A stretch of DNA of 64,000 bases from the NCBI GenBank assembly GCA_027924585.1, contig BSBM01000964.1, positions 4,637,001 to 4,701,000 of the forward strand, read 5' to 3'. This stretch comes from Larix kaempferi (Eukaryota; Streptophyta; Pinopsida; Pinales; Pinaceae). The position numbers and the translations under genes are program-made. The notes under the pieces were generated by a model that worked only from the letters and a program-made list of their open reading frames with translations, ran no database searches and was not told where the DNA came from. This document shows, piece by piece, positions 38,653-51,600 of this stretch (the stretch's first letter is position 1; the number at the start of each line of letters is the position of its first letter).

Positions 38653-39984
38653 TTTTTTTTATTTTATTTTAAAACTTTTACTTAAAAACCATGTGCACAA
38701 CTTTGAAGTAACTCAAAGAAAAATCAACAACATAAAAAGCACACAGCCAAAAAAAATAAAAAAAATATATACACCCCACATCAACACATCCTCTTCAAAA
38801 TGGTATTTTTAGTTTTTCAATTTTTGTAAGTAGTAAAAAATCGTTTACACATACACACATGTGTACAAAATGTGATTAACATTTTCAATTTTGAAAATTA
38901 ATAAAAACATATAATTTTCCAAAATAAATTTAAAAAAGAAATATGTGCACCCCAATTCATTATGTGTAGATTATGTCCATGGATATATTTTTTTTCAAAA
39001 GTTATAAATTTATCATTAAATTATTTTACTTGCAAATAAGCCACTTGTTAAGTTTTCTTGAAATTTACAAGAACAAACCTTTCATTAAATGCAATTTTGT
39101 CACATTAAATGATATTATTACTATTTTTAATATAATTGGAAAAACAACACAATTCTCTGCAAATTTTTTTTTGTTGCATGTCGAAATTCACAAGGCATAT
39201 ATGAGTTTTGAGGGCTTCGATTTTATAAATGAGTAAAATATCAAATTTTTGATACTATCACTTTTGAGCAAAAAGTGTTACCCATCTTCATGGATTCGCC
39301 CCAAGTAAATAATTTTTTAAGTAAGTAGGGCATAAGAATGAGTTTGTAAAAACCTATTGAAATTTTTTAATATAATCGTGGCCTGAGATCGTAGTCTTGT
39401 GCTAACATAAAAAGGAGATACACATCAATAGCAGGTTTTGACACCTCAATAAACATCTCGAGACTGCAAAGGATTTGATTCCTTTCTTTATTTCTTTTTG
39501 GGATGAAGAAACTGGGGTGATTTTGAAAAATTACATTAGCACTAACCAGGAAAGAGGAACAATAGTAGGTGTGTGATTGAACTGGCAAAAAATGTTTATC
39601 CCCTTCCTATTATTGTGTAAACTTCTTAAAATACCTCATAATCATCTTTTTGTGTAATGAGGTTCCTATGCATTATTTTATGAGAGTTTTTGAGTCAATG
39701 CTATGTTGAGTATGTCAAAGTTGAAGATGAAGAATTTGACACATTGACTCAAGTTATTAAAATCTATTGTTGTACAACGTTAAAGCCATGTTTAGTTAAG
39801 ATAAGTCGACTGAGTCAAGTCAAAATAAAGATAGTGAAAATCAAGTCCTTATAATTTGTTTGGGTGCATGCTCAATGGTACCCATTACCCTCACAATTGT
39901 CATATTTGAAAATATGGATGCATGATTGGTTGAACCCGACAATTTGAACTTGTTGCATTGATTCTTTGACAAGCAAGCATGATC
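38653..39984. other. AT-rich DNA without recognised features
   Basis: Homopolymer-rich A/T sequence. The open stretches here (for example 38,973-39,236 and 39,367-39,588) have no recognisable domain. Confidence 0.5.
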
Positions 39985-40988
39985 ATTCAACACTTTAAAA
40001 TGGGTAAAGGAGGAAAAAACCTACAACGTGTTAATCATGAAATTGAACTACTTCAACATGATCTTGACAAAGCTCTTCAAGAAATTGATAGGTTACATAA
40101 TCAAAATACAAAAAAATACCTCAATAATGACCAAGTTCTTGGAGCTTAGAGCATGTGATTTTTTTTGTTTGACTACAAAACACATAAGTCAAATAGAAGA
40201 AAAGTTGGCATCATTGGATCAATGGGTAAATGATCTTTTAAAACGCCATGATAAGAAAGATCAAATGATAGAATTATTGCAACAAGAGTTATTGACAAAG
40301 GAAAATGTGTTATTGGCATAGAGAAATGAAGTGATAAATTGAATCAAGAAAAAGTGAAGTGTGATCATTTGATACAAGTGATTCACTTCAAAAGCTTGAT
40401 AGAACTTGTGATAGTAGTAATTTGGTTGATGCTAATAATGATGATGTACATGTATCTATCTCATGCTATGAGACTCAAAATGATGATCCTAGTGATATTT
40501 TTATAGGTGGTAAGGAAGATGATGAAATTGGTTGTTTTAAAAAAGATACAAAGGGAAATGGGTTCAAACTCATGAAGAAAATGGTTTTTGATGGAAAAAG
40601 TTTAGGCAGAAATGGGAAAGGCATTCAGAAGCCAGGAGAGATATGTATAAGACCAATAAATGAATTCCTTGGTTATGAAGGCCACAAAAGCAATGCTTAC
40701 ATCAAATTTGTAAACGTATAAACAACAATAGAATGTGAATTATCTACAAGTAGCAATGATTCAATAATGAGTACAGAAGTAGGATCACTATTGCGGTCAT
40801 TGCACGGTAGAATACAAGCAAAATGTTGGAACTTGCATCCTTGCAGTATTTGTGGTTTTACCAATCAAGATCATCACAAATGTTGGAACATAGAAATATC
40901 AAATCCAAATATACAGGTAAAATGCAATTGGATAGATGTGCAAAAATGGCATAAAGTTACTTCTATATTGGAAGGATTCTACTTGTAA
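39985..40988 (+). pseudogene. Decayed coiled-coil / G-patch / zinc-finger ORF, probably retroelement-derived
   Basis: A coiled-coil text (NHEIELLQHDLDKALQEIDRL near 40,035) and QIEEKLASLDQWVNDLLKRHDKK near 40,195 lie upstream of GFKLMKKMVFDGKSLGRNGKGIQKP near 40,565. The latter matches the G-patch pattern (G-KxMxKM-F-GKxLGxNGxGI) and is followed by FLGYEGH. After a stop at 40,719 the frame holds CSICGFTNQDHHKCW, a knuckle-like cysteine cluster. The order coiled coil, G-patch, cysteine cluster is known from gag/protease regions of some plant retroelements. Several stops and frame changes are present. A purine tract AAGGGGGAG lies 3' at 41,514. Confidence 0.45.
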
Positions 40989-42894
40989 ATGGAAATATTC
41001 TAATGTACAATAATGTCTCTCACATAAAAGGTCCATGAGTTAGTTGGTTTTCAAAATTGAAGATATACAAAGTGTCACACGTCAAATTCCCATGCTTAGG
41101 AAAGAGTTGACAACCTATTCTACTTTAGTTATTTCTTTGAGCAAATCCAATCATGAGGAATTTACTTATAATGGTTAATAGTAAGCCAAGGAAAACCACA
41201 TATATGTTGTAATGGTTAAGGGAAAGCCTAAGAAAACCATGGATCTGATGTATCGGTTGAGGGTGAGCCAAAGAAAATTAATGAGATAGTTTAGGATGAA
41301 CCAAAGAAACCCTTGATATGAAGATGAAGCATTTCATATGTTTGACTTAAGATCCAGACTTATTAACGAATGGTGCAGTGCATGCATGATACAAAAAGCC
41401 AAGGACAGTTGATTGTGCATATGTAATTAAAGAATACTAATGATGATGTAGAGTACAAAAGACTAAAGATGAAGACAAGTCCTACATCCAAATTGAATAA
41501 CAAGTATTTGTTAAGGGGGAGAATAAAGGATTATCTCATACTTGTGATATTTATTGCTGACATTATAATATATAATGATGCATATAATGCACAAAGTCTA
41601 TGTATGATTCAAATATGAGGACAAGGAAAGAAATTAGGGATGAGGATCTCATGGGATCACTTGAGAGATTTAAGGAGAGATATTGTGGGAGATAGTTATG
41701 CATATGGTTGAAATATAAATCCTATTATGGCATGCTTCTTATGGTCACATATTCTTATCTAAGGGACCTCATTGTACTCTATTATAGGAGAGAAAGCTAG
41801 ATCAATAAATGTGAAGTTTGAAGCATATTTGTGTTTCTCATTTCCCAAATTCTTTGTGAATGTTTTTACAGTTGGGATGTTGTAATTCCCAACAAAAACA
41901 ACATAATGAGAAGCATACACACAAAATTCCATGGTTATGTAAGTGAAAATTCTCATGGGCCACTACTATGAAACCAATGAGCTAGAAATGAAAAACTAAA
42001 TATCAAGAAATGGGATCCTTGAATGTTATTGATTATGCCAAGCTTGCGAACAAAAGCACTCTGTGTGATGCATCTATTAATTGTTATGTAAGTAAAAACT
42101 CATATAGGCCCACCACTATGAATAATGAATTGTAGGGATTCCCATTGATGAGTAAGGTACACAACGCATAAGATCATGTGGCCTAAACTTGGGGACACCA
42201 TCATTAAGATACGAATTAATAGATGCATCACACAATACAAATGGAAATAGATGCTACACCATACATTGCATTTCAAGCAAGAGAAGGCATTCATGATTCG
42301 TGATCTTGAATGAGTAGAATTACTCTTTATGCATAGATTTCAAGTTTCGTGGTCTTGGTAATTTGTTATCTATCATTATTGATTAGCATAACTTCTTACA
42401 AGTACCTCCGATATAGATTTGTCACTTACTATATGCTAATAAGTAAATACTATTGCAAGGTGGATAAAAACCATGAATATTGTGTTGTTATCCATGATGT
42501 CTATCCAATGTTTAACATTTCATTTTAAATGACATCCTCCATTGACCATGTGATTTTAATAGCCCTAGCAATTATATCCTAAATGACAACACCATTCTTA
42601 CCTACTCCATCCCTAAGATAAACCAAAACCAAAAAACATATGCAACAACCATTATTACCCAATCTATTAATGAGATTAGACCCAAAACCAAGAAAATCAT
42701 GAATCAAGAGTCAAAATTAATGGTCCCACAACTGTTTAATTTTTGGGCCAATATTATCCAACAGGCTGCAGACTATTTAATTTTTAAGCAGCTTGAAATC
42801 CAACGGCTAACCAGCCTGCTACGGCCACATTAAATGGCCTGCAGCAGGGTGGATAATGTTCACCCAATTTTTTCTCCCTGCACGAAGCCGAGAT
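40989..42894. other. AT-rich DNA, mostly unassigned
   Basis: 41,100-41,500 may be the 3' tail of the preceding decayed ORF, with repeated GAGTGAGCCAAGGAAAACC-like words (KPRKT text). A block TATGTAAGT.AAAA.TCAT.(A/G)GGCC at 41,935 recurs at 42,085. Nothing else is recognised. Confidence 0.4.
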
Positions 42895-43030
42895 GCTCTA
42901 CAGCTGTTAGGTACGAATGGTTGTCAGCTCAAGTTGAGCTGCTCTACAGCTGTTGGGTACGAATGGTTGTCAGCCCAAGTTGAGCTGCTTTACAGCTGTT
43001 GAGCACGAATCGCTGTCAAGTCAAGCTGCC
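42895..43030. repeat. Three tandem 46-bp repeats
   Basis: GCT(C/T)TACAGCTGTTGNGNAC starts at 42,895, 42,941 and 42,987. The unit also holds ACGAATGGTTGTCAG and ends CAAGTTGAGCT. The array lies just upstream of the NLR pseudogene. Confidence 0.75.
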
Positions 43031-43259
43031 TGTCAACGTGACTGTACTGTAGAAACCAATGAACCAGAACCACAAGATAAATTAATATTAATGGTTGGCT
43101 ATTTCAAGATGCATTCACCTCTAGACTCTTCTGCATACCCTAATTTGAGCGAGGAGAAACCCTAAGCTTGCTGATGATTTAGGGGCGGGAAGAGCAATGT
43201 TAATCTTGCCTTGCGCGTGTGATCTGGGATTCAAGCTGTGCAAGTCTCGTGAAGTCACA

Positions 43260-44620
43260 ATGGCCGGCGTTGGGAATGTTGCTGGATTTGCAGCCAATGG
43301 TTTAAGCAATGTGTTGAGCGGTTTTTGGAACAGAGTTGTTAATCCAGTCGAAATGGTCATTTCTTTGCCTCAATTTGTCGCTGACATGGAATCTCAAGCT
43401 CAACGTCTGTTTGATGTAATACATGGTATAAACGAGAAGTTCGCTCAAGAAGAAAGACACCCTCAAAGAACTGTGAAGGCTTTGGCTGGATAAGACGGAT
43501 GACACCATATGATCTATTAGCAACGAGAACCAACAACACAAAAATTGCTTCAGCTGCTGCCCTAATAGCCTCTGCCGCTACAGAATCAGCAAACGTATCA
43601 GAGATTGGAAACCGGATGTTGTTGAGCTCCACTCACAGAAGCAATCCGATTTTCTTCCTAGAAGGGAAAACGGGACCCTACTCCACTCACCCAGATACCG
43701 ATTCAAACCCTCATATTTTTTGGAAATGGAATACAAGCTGTACAGTCAGAGCTTGAGAGCTGGTTAACCGAAGATGCCAACATTCGAGTTAATGGGTTGT
43801 ATGGCATGGGCGAATTTGGTAAGACAGCGCTGCTTCAGACCATTGCGTACCATCGCATGCTCGCTCCTCTCAGTTCTGTTGTTAATGAAGAATGATGGTA
43901 TTAAAGAAGTTCTCGGAAGCTTCCTGAACGAGTTGCCTTCACTGAGGGCTCTCGATTTGAGCAGCACTCAAATAGACTCTTTACTGCCCTCTATCGGAAA
44001 TCTGAAACATCTTGTCTCCCTCCAAAAACGATACACAGGCATCTGTGAATTGCCGGAAAGTTGGTGGCTGTGAGGAGTTATGGTGCCTTCCGGAGAGGAT
44101 AAGTGACCTCAAACGTCTAAAGGCCCTGTACATTTGGGGATGCGAAAGGTTGAGCCATGCTCCTCGTGGGATCCCGGAGCTGGTTTCACTTTAAGGATTG
44201 AGGATGGCACAGAGCATTAAATTGGAGTTCGAGGATGGAAATTTGGAGTGAGAATATTTTTGTTCAAAGGACCTGCAAAGTTTGCGTCGCCTCAGGAGTT
44301 TCTCTGCACAAGTAAAATGGCCAATGAAGGAGGGGTTTAGAGGAAGTTGGTCGAAGATGAGAGATCTACGGCTGGATATGAAGGCGATGAAAGATCTGGA
44401 AAAATCAAGACTGCCTTCCGCAGAATATGAAGGCAATGAAAGATCTGGAATTTTTCCGGATTGAAGGACTCAAATGTGGAGAGACTGCCTGGTTGGGTTA
44501 GTGAATTCCGAAAGCTTGTAAGACCTTAATATAGTTCTTTGTAAGCAGCTGAAAGAACTCCTTGTGGAGTTGCAGGAATTGCCATGTTTGAGAGAGCTAT
44601 GGATACATGTTGGAGGAGTT
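43260..44620 (+). pseudogene. CC-NBS-LRR (NLR) resistance-gene remnant
   Basis: ATG 43,260 opens a helical N-terminus (MAGVGNVAGFAANGL...) of about 78 codons ending at a TAA-type break near 43,492. In another frame ESWLTEDANIRVNGLYGMGE leads into the P-loop at 43,803-43,826, which reads GMGEFGKTALL where GMGGVGKTTLL is usual. The rest of NB-ARC is missing: within 60 bases the sequence passes to leucine-rich repeat text (LPSLRALDLSSTQIDSLLPS, LKHLVSL, LWCLPERISDLKRLKALYI) at 43,930-44,195, and further LRR scraps reach 44,610. Multiple frameshifts and stops are present. It is a clear NLR family relic, heavily deleted. Confidence 0.75.
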
Positions 44621-45030
44621 GGAGTTGGGGATGGGTTTTCCAAAGTTTAGAGGAGTTGCAGTAAGAGTTGGAGTTGGAGTTGGGGATGGGTTTTCCAAAG
44701 TTTAGAGGAGTTGTAGTAAGAGTTGGAGTTGGAGCTGGGGATGGGTTTTCCAAAGTTAGAGGAGTTGTCTTAAGAGTTGGAGCTGCGAATGGAGGAGTTC
44801 TCTTAAGAGTTGGAGTTTGGAATGGGTTTTCCAAAGTTAGAGAAATTGGAATTGGGGATGGGTTTTCCAAAGTTTAGAGGAGTTGTTGTAAGAGTTGGAG
44901 CTGGGATGGGTTTTCCAAATTTAGAGAAGTTGTCTTAAGAGTTGGAGCTGAGATGGGTTTTCCAAAGTTAGAGAAGTTGTCTTAAGAGTTGGAGCTGGGG
45001 ATGGAGGAGTTGTTTTAAATTCTTAGAGGA
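44620..45030. repeat. Minisatellite grown from the NLR 3' end
   Basis: GATGGGTTTTCCAAAGTT marks units at 44,630, 44,685, 44,740, 44,821 (AATGGG), 44,857, 44,905 and 44,952; spacings 55, 55, 81, 36, 48 and 47. Each holds AAGAGTTGGAG(T/C)TG. The first unit continues the LRR-like text directly, so the repeat probably expanded from coding sequence. Confidence 0.7.
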
Positions 45031-45201
45031 GTTAGAGTGTGTGGGGACAGTGGCAGCAGCAAGTGGAAGTGGAGTGTTGGGTGGAAGGGCGTTGCCATTA
45101 TACTCTTTCACCGTGGATAATGGGATCAGATGAAGGCATTGCGTGTCACATGGGATAAGATGAAGTGCATCAAGCAAATAAGGGGTGACAGAAAATGGTG
45201 G

Positions 45202-45543
45202 TGTAAGAACCCGGCCAGGATCGGTAGTGGGCCCCACGTGGACCCAAGAGTGCTATAAAGCTGGCAAAGTGACCTGATGGCAAAATTCCTTATACAAGGA
45301 ATTGATTCGAAGAAGCTAAGGCATAAGAATCTTGGCAAAAGAGCAAAGGGCGAATTTGGGTTTATTGTAACTCTGCCAAGCTTGTGGTTGGAATAGGAGT
45401 TTGGGTAGGGGTTGGATGGGTAGTTCTGGTTAGTGTTGCTAATTGTAATAGTTTATAAAAGGTTGTTATATGACTCTTCTACTGTATTATAAACAAATTC
45501 ATCTAATAAAGGTTAAGGTACTTCTTCTGGGTGTTATTTTACA
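45202..45543 (+). mobile_element. Probable small solo LTR (342 bp)
   Basis: It begins TGTAAGAACCCGGCC and ends GTTATTTTACA. TTTATAAAAGG at 45,451 is a good TATA box, and AATAAA at 45,516 a good polyadenylation signal, in the order U3-R expected of an LTR. No primer site follows and the 5-bp flanks do not match, so it is a solo LTR whose exact ends could be a few bases off. Confidence 0.5.
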
Positions 45544-46179
45544 TGTGTGTTTTGTGTTCTCTTTTTGTGATTAATGTTGTTGGGTTATTTGCGAGGATTA
45601 CTGTTGGTTTAGTGTTGGTTAATTATAACTTCGATATTTGGATTTATAAAATTATTATGAATATCAAAATTTCTGATAGATTTACTCTCTGGAATTTTGA
45701 AAAAAACCATTTTAGGTTATTTTTATCATAAGCCATGCAATAATAATAATAATTAGAAACTCACCAGCCCAAGGATCCAATTGGGTTTTGGAAGAAGAAC
45801 GAAGTCTTTGAAAAACAAAATAGATAGAGTGTTTGTCACTGCAGTGGTTTGTAGTTCAATGCAGAGAAGCAAAGCTTGTCAAAAGCCCTTTGTAGCATGT
45901 ACCGAGCATTGAGAGCAAAACAGAGAAAGTATTCACTCTTTTAGTGTTTGTGCCATTGGCATAACCGTGGACATTTGTTCAAACACTTTGTAATAGGAAT
46001 TTCTAAATTTCATTCCTCTGTTATAAGAATTCGTAATCATTCCTCCATTTCCCACATTAGCACTAAATAAATAAATCCCAGCGCTTGTTGAAGCGTTGGA
46101 ATAAAGAAATAAAATAACAAGTGAATTTAGACAGGGCACAACTAGGAGGAGATTCATTACAAGTTAGAGGAATTTATTA
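45544..46179. other. Unassigned AT-rich stretch
   Basis: No coding, RNA or repeat feature recognised apart from a short TAATAATAATAATAA run at 45,739. Confidence 0.4.
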
Positions 46180-46568
46180 AAGCATTAAGATCTCTGTTTA
46201 TTCTGATGAATGCTTCCACGGTATTTTCTAATGCCAATGACATTTATAAAATGTAAATCTTTAGACTTAAATAATTTGTTTTTCAAAGAAAAAAAATTGT
46301 ATATCAGAACATCCTGAACAGCTTAGAGTAAATTTTCCTTCAATTCCCAAATGTGGTTCATTATGTAATGAAACATGCAAGTACTTTCAGAGATTCAACC
46401 TACTTTGATGCAGTGAGCACGCATTTTCTGTTTTCCTGTCCCATAAATACACCAGCAGATCACTACAAGCCTGAAAAACTCAAGGATCTCACTAATGTTT
46501 CATTTCAGCCTGTAACTGTAACTGACGAATTTCTCTCTGTATTTAGTGAGAGAGAATCAACATAAAAC

Positions 46569-46640
46569 AGGTCCTACCGGGATTCGAATCAAGGTCGCTG
46601 GATTCAGAATCCAGAGTGCTAACCACTAAACCATAGAAGC
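46569..46640 (-). tRNA. tRNA-Gln(CUG)-like gene, probably degenerate
   Basis: 72 bases. The anticodon arm CTGGA-TTCTGAA-TCCAG gives CTG. The internal promoter boxes are nearly kept (TGGTTTAGTGG and GATTCGAATCC). Against it, acceptor pair 2-71 is C-C and the T stem CTTGA/CCCGG has two mismatches. The two sister copies downstream carry TTG instead. Confidence 0.6.
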
Positions 46641-48329
46641 CTCTATTTAAAAAGCCATTTTTTAAAGTCACCAGTCTTTTGCGAATACCCGAAATTAAAT
46701 GATGCAAAAATATATTCTTTGTGATAAACGCTGTGAGTTTCTAGAACTTTTCATAAGACAATTAGGCATATCAAATGATTCACAAGACAATTAGGCATAT
46801 CTGTACAAATCCCAACTTTGTACAGAACTTTAGGCATATCAATCCTACAAATTCATTCCTAACTTTGATTCCGATGAAGTAAAAGTACTCTGTTAAAATT
46901 TGGATTCGATGATATATTTTACCAAAAAAGGGCCACGGTGTCTTGTTCCTATCTTGTAATAAGTGAAAATATTCGTTACAAAGGTTACAAGAGCAGGAAT
47001 CTTTTCTTCCTGAATTAACAAGACATAACCTATTCTACTGCAGTTCCAGAAATACACGCCAACTCATATTGGAATCAATGATAAATCTTACTTGAGTCCG
47101 TATTTTTACTTTACAAGGAATGAGCAAACTGCATCCAAGTTGCCATTTGCAGAATTTCTGAAAAATTTGTGGGCTATGGATTGTATAATGGTTTCAGTTA
47201 ACTTGAAGAATGCCATATCCTCCCTTCAAGTAATATTACCATAACAGAAACATCATTGTCGGTTACCCTGTAGAATACTGAGCGATTCATGGAACTACAT
47301 CCCTACTGTTCCCCAATTAGATTTCTGTCAGCAATATATACTTTCTTTATAAGTTCCAAAGAAAAGTTTGATTTAAAAAAGGTCTTACGGAACCATACAA
47401 AGCAGGAGTTTCAAAATACTACAAGACATTACATCAATATTTAAGAATGTCAAGATACGAAAATTACAAAATAAATGGAACTTACTTTACATCAATATTT
47501 AAGAATGTCAAAGATACGAAAATTACAAAATAAATGGAACTTACTTTTGACAATGCGGTACAATGGTTGGAGTTTGAAATTGAAATTTAATATCCGTATT
47601 CTCCATTTTTTAATATGAAATAAGATAAAAGAAAATTTAGCATTTATGCTTTTTTTTAGATTGTACCAGGATGGGACAAGTGTACTGTGAAGATCAATGA
47701 CAAGTATACTGTCAAGATCGATTTTATGGCAGTCGTTCCAAATTCAAAATAAACAATTATAAAATAAAAGAGAATATAAAAAATCACTGGTAATTGATGC
47801 ATGGATAATTGGTAATTGATGCATGGATAACTCTTAATTGATGCATGGATAACGGGCTTCGTGGCATACAATTTGCTTTAGTAGAAGAAGGCCAATGATA
47901 ACATGTAGTTGAGGCATAGACAACGGGTGATTGCAAATATGCATAGAGAACAAGTAAGAAAAACTTGTGGTCTATCAGTGTTCAATGACCACAAGTTAAG
48001 TGGCTGTCCTAATTTTATTTTGTTCTCTATTTTCTGATTTTACTACAATTTTCAATATTATGTACACTGGCCTCCTCTATTCTCCAATGATTTTATCAAG
48101 ACTTAGAAAAAATGATGCCAATCTCATGGGGATTTTCTTGGTATTAAGGAAGCCAACTTCAAGGATTATTTCGAAAGGAACTCACTGGGGAAGATGGGAA
48201 GTTTGCATGAGCACCCAAATGGATGCGCCTAGTGTATAAACACTTAGAGATGAGAATAACCATTCCTAGATGTGAGTGTCACCATGATGGTAATCAATAA
48301 TGTGTTGCATTGGCTATGAGAAGATGGGA
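46641..48329. other. Non-coding part of unit A
   Basis: No gene recognised. A 54-base stretch ACATCAATATTTAAGAATGTCAAGATACGAAAATTACAAAATAAATGGAACTTAC-type (47,431 and 47,490) is repeated in tandem at about 58-bp spacing, and GGATAACNNNTAATTGATGCAT words repeat at 47,788-47,850. Confidence 0.45.
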
Positions 48330-48541
48330 GACATGGAGAAAAGATTGGGAGCTAGATTAAGCTAGTTGGGATATAAAGGCAAAGAACAAACAATTGGTAT
48401 TAATAAAATCTTAGCTAGAAAAACAGAAAGGCAAGTTGGTTTTACTGGAGGTAGTAGAAGAATGCAACGAAGAAAGATTGAGGAGGAACTAGTGAAAATC
48501 AAGGAGCTGCAGGACAAAATTTGTCATTTAGAATTGGAATA
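48330..48541 (+). pseudogene. Short decayed coding remnant with coiled-coil text
   Basis: One frame reads MEKRLGARLS, a TAG, then LGYKGKEQTIGINKILARKT and EEELVKIKELQDKICHLELE before a TAA at 48,539. Codon-like regularity and a heptad pattern suggest a former ORF. Family not recognised. Confidence 0.3.
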
Positions 48542-49880
48542 AAGGCCCGGGTATGAAGAATTAAGGAATTGTGTATCTCGGGCTTTGATTGGACAAAGTG
48601 GTTGCAATGAAAGAAGCCACCCTGGAGCAACATATTGAGCAAATTGGCAAGTAGGACCCCTCTTTCCTTGCATAAATAACAAGTCAGTAAAAGAACGCCC
48701 ATTGCGGATATGGTTAAATATTTTTTTATTAAATTAATATGTCTTACAAGTTTGTGATTTTGCTATCAAACCTTGTCATAAACCACTATTTTGTTTCATT
48801 ATTCTTTCATGTAACCTTGTCACCCTTACTGATGGGTTAAGCAGTCAAATGATCTATAAAACAACTGTTGCTGAAGATATTACTTATTGATTGACTATTT
48901 TATATATTCATCTTAACTCAGTTTCATTTAAATGCTGAAGAAGGATAAAATATCAATAATAGAGTCAATTGGATCATTCTAAACATGCTCAAGACTTCTT
49001 TAATAGATTAACATGTTATTAGTTTCTATGCATCCCATCTTTAAAATTGCTAACTTATTGAATAGCAAGTAGAGAGATCATATAGGAAAGCATAGATTTT
49101 ATGGAGGCATCAGAAAGATCATAGATTTTCTCATGCCAATGAAATTTATAAAATGTAATTATTGAAAAAACAAGTACATTAGGACATTCTGAACAGTTTA
49201 GAGTTGAAGAAGTTTTGTGTTTCATTATCAAATTTACTATAATCCTTCATTAAAAGGTATAACTCCACCAGATCGACTTATAACCATAATAGCATAATTT
49301 GAGTACGAATACGGATACGAATATGAATACGATTCGATACGAAAAAAATACGTAATGAAAAAATCTAGTACAAATAAAATACAGAAGTATACTACTTATA
49401 TATAATATTTTTTAATTGAATATTAAAAAATATACGATAAATGTACATAGACATTTATATAATAAAATCAAATATATTTTAAAAAAAATTATAATTTCAA
49501 CAACCTGCCATATGGCAAATGTGACTTACGGCAACTAGTTATTATTAATTATTTTAATAAGAAAGTATAAATTGAATGGTATTTATGTTTTATAGTATTT
49601 AAGTTTGTTTTTTTTAAATTGGTTTTCAAACTTTAATTTTTCATTTTTCATCAGAGTGAGCTCCCTGAAAAAAGCTTGAATCAGGCATATAGACTTAAAA
49701 AGGCTTGAATCAGGCATATAGACTTATATTTTAACTTCAAATCTTTCACTTCGACGCAGTGAGCTCCCAGAAATACACCAGTAGAACACCACAAGCCTAA
49801 AAATAGCTTGAGGATATCACTAAGAGCTTCAGACCTGTAACTGTAACTGACGGATTTCTCTCTGTTTTTATTCAAAAAAC

Positions 49881-49952
49881 AGGTCCTACCGGGATTCGAA
49901 CCTAGGTCACTGGACTCAAAGTCCAGAGTGCTAACCACTACACCATAGAACC
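49881..49952 (-). tRNA. tRNA-Gln(UUG)
   Basis: 72 bases, GGTTCTATGGTGTAGTGGTT at the 5' end and ending GGTAGGACCT with T as discriminator. The anticodon arm CTGGA-CTTTGAG-TCCAG gives TTG. The acceptor is fully paired allowing one T-G. T stem CTAGG/CCCGG has a single A-C mismatch. It looks close to functional, without an intron. Confidence 0.8.
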
Positions 49953-51600
49953 CTGTACATAAAATACCATATATTCAATCCTCCCATCTTTCTCGAATAG
50001 CCGAAATGAAATGATGCAAAAATATATTCTTTGTGATAAACGCACGTTATCACATGTACCCTATATAATCTGATGTTCGTAATCTAGAAGTGAAGAATAA
50101 TGATACATCAACATAAGGTTGCAATGACAAAAGTCCAGAATTTCTGAGTTTCTATTTTTTCTCCCTTCTACATAACATTAATAACTAAGATCTCATTCTG
50201 TGAAATAACTTCAGTTGGAAAGTTGGGCCCAACTCAACTGCATGCTCATATCAAAACCACAACACATAACTTTTGTACAGAACTTTTCATAAGACACTTC
50301 GGCATATCAACCCCTACAAATTCATTCCTAACTCTGATTCCCATGAAGTAAAAGTGCATTGTTTTAAAGTTGGGTTCGATGAATAAGTGAATAGATTCCT
50401 TATAAAGGCTACAATAGGGGGATCTGTTCTTCCTGATGAATTTAACAAGACATAACCTATTCTACTGCAGTTCCAGAAGTACACGCCAACTCATATTGAA
50501 AGCAATGATAAATCTTACTTGAGTCCATATTTTTACTTTACAAGGAATAAGCAAGTTGCATCCAAGATGCCATTTGCAGAATGTCTGAATTTTTTTTGTG
50601 GGCCATGGATTGTAGAATGGTTTCACGGTTAACTGGAAGACTTCCATATCTTCCCTTCAATTGATATTACCATAACATAAACATCATCGTTGGTTACTCT
50701 GAAGATTACTCAGCGAATCATGGAACTACATCCCTACAGTTTCATAAATAGATTGCAAGTCAGCTATATATACCTTCATTATAAGTTCCAAAGTAAAGTT
50801 GGATCTCCTTTAAAAAAAGGTCTTGTGAAACCATACAAAGCAGCAGAGTTTCAAAACACATTGCTTCAATATTTTAGAATGTCAAGATACAAAAATCGTA
50901 AAATATATGGAAATTACTTTTGAAAATGTGGTGCGATATCATATAAGAAGCACAGAGAATGCAGTTATAAATGACAAAATGCTCATTACCTAAGCACAAC
51001 GTGTGCATTGAGATACTTTCAAACAAATATATTGATCCAGTAGCAAAACTGTGGATACAACGTCATGTTGAAAGCAATAGCAAGAAAATGTTATTGAGCA
51101 GGCAAGAATTTGGAAGAAACTCAATTTTATAATCAATGCAATAAAATAATTTGATTTTAATAAGCATACAATCTCCTGATAATTTCCCAGCATGCTACTC
51201 ATAACATCTATTGCATATTCTTTTTCTATTCGTCATATCTTCATCAACAAATGCATTCACTTAACCATTGTGCCAAAAAAAATGTTCTAAAACAAAGATT
51301 AAGTAAAAAAAACTTCAAAACAGAGTAAAGATAACTAAGATATCGAAGTCACCCACTGGTTACACTTAACCTCAACCATCAAAATTTTGTGTATTGGGGA
51401 AACTGAATCTCCATGGGTGACTTGACATGCCCCTCTTCAAGCTGAATGCCAACCTTATTGATAAACTTCAGATTTAATAATATTAAAATAAACTATTTAT
51501 TAGATAATCTGAATATTGTGGGCATAATACTAGGACCTACACTAAGAAATGGTAAGCAATATGTTAAATTTATGCTATTGAAATCAAACATGCAGTAACA
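49953..51600. other. Non-coding part of unit B
   Basis: AT-rich. 50,265-50,930 is paralogous to unit A. The open stretches have no recognised domain. Confidence 0.45.

Larger units (their letters stand above)
46180..49104. repeat. Segmental duplication unit A
   Basis: Blocks shared with unit B: 46,222-46,330 with 49,125-49,210; 46,404-46,645 (including the tRNA) with 49,749-49,957; 46,745-46,870 with 50,265-50,360; 46,970-47,545 with 50,395-50,930 (about 85 percent by eye); 48,770-48,985 with 52,025-52,255. Offsets run from about 2.9 to 3.5 kb because of indels. Boundaries are approximate. Confidence 0.65.

Noticed and set aside
41505-41530. Polypurine tract AAGGGGGAG as a 3' LTR boundary
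   Set aside because: The following bases (AATAAAGG) do not start with TG and no LTR ends or second copy could be found.
44526-44870. Minus-strand Pro/Thr-rich repeat ORF
   Set aside because: Opposite-strand reading of the NLR-derived minisatellite.
49681-49938. Minus-strand ORF with STLDFESSDLGSNPGRT text
   Set aside because: This is the translation of the tRNA-Gln gene itself, a well-known artefact; the same peptide appears at 53,439-53,687.
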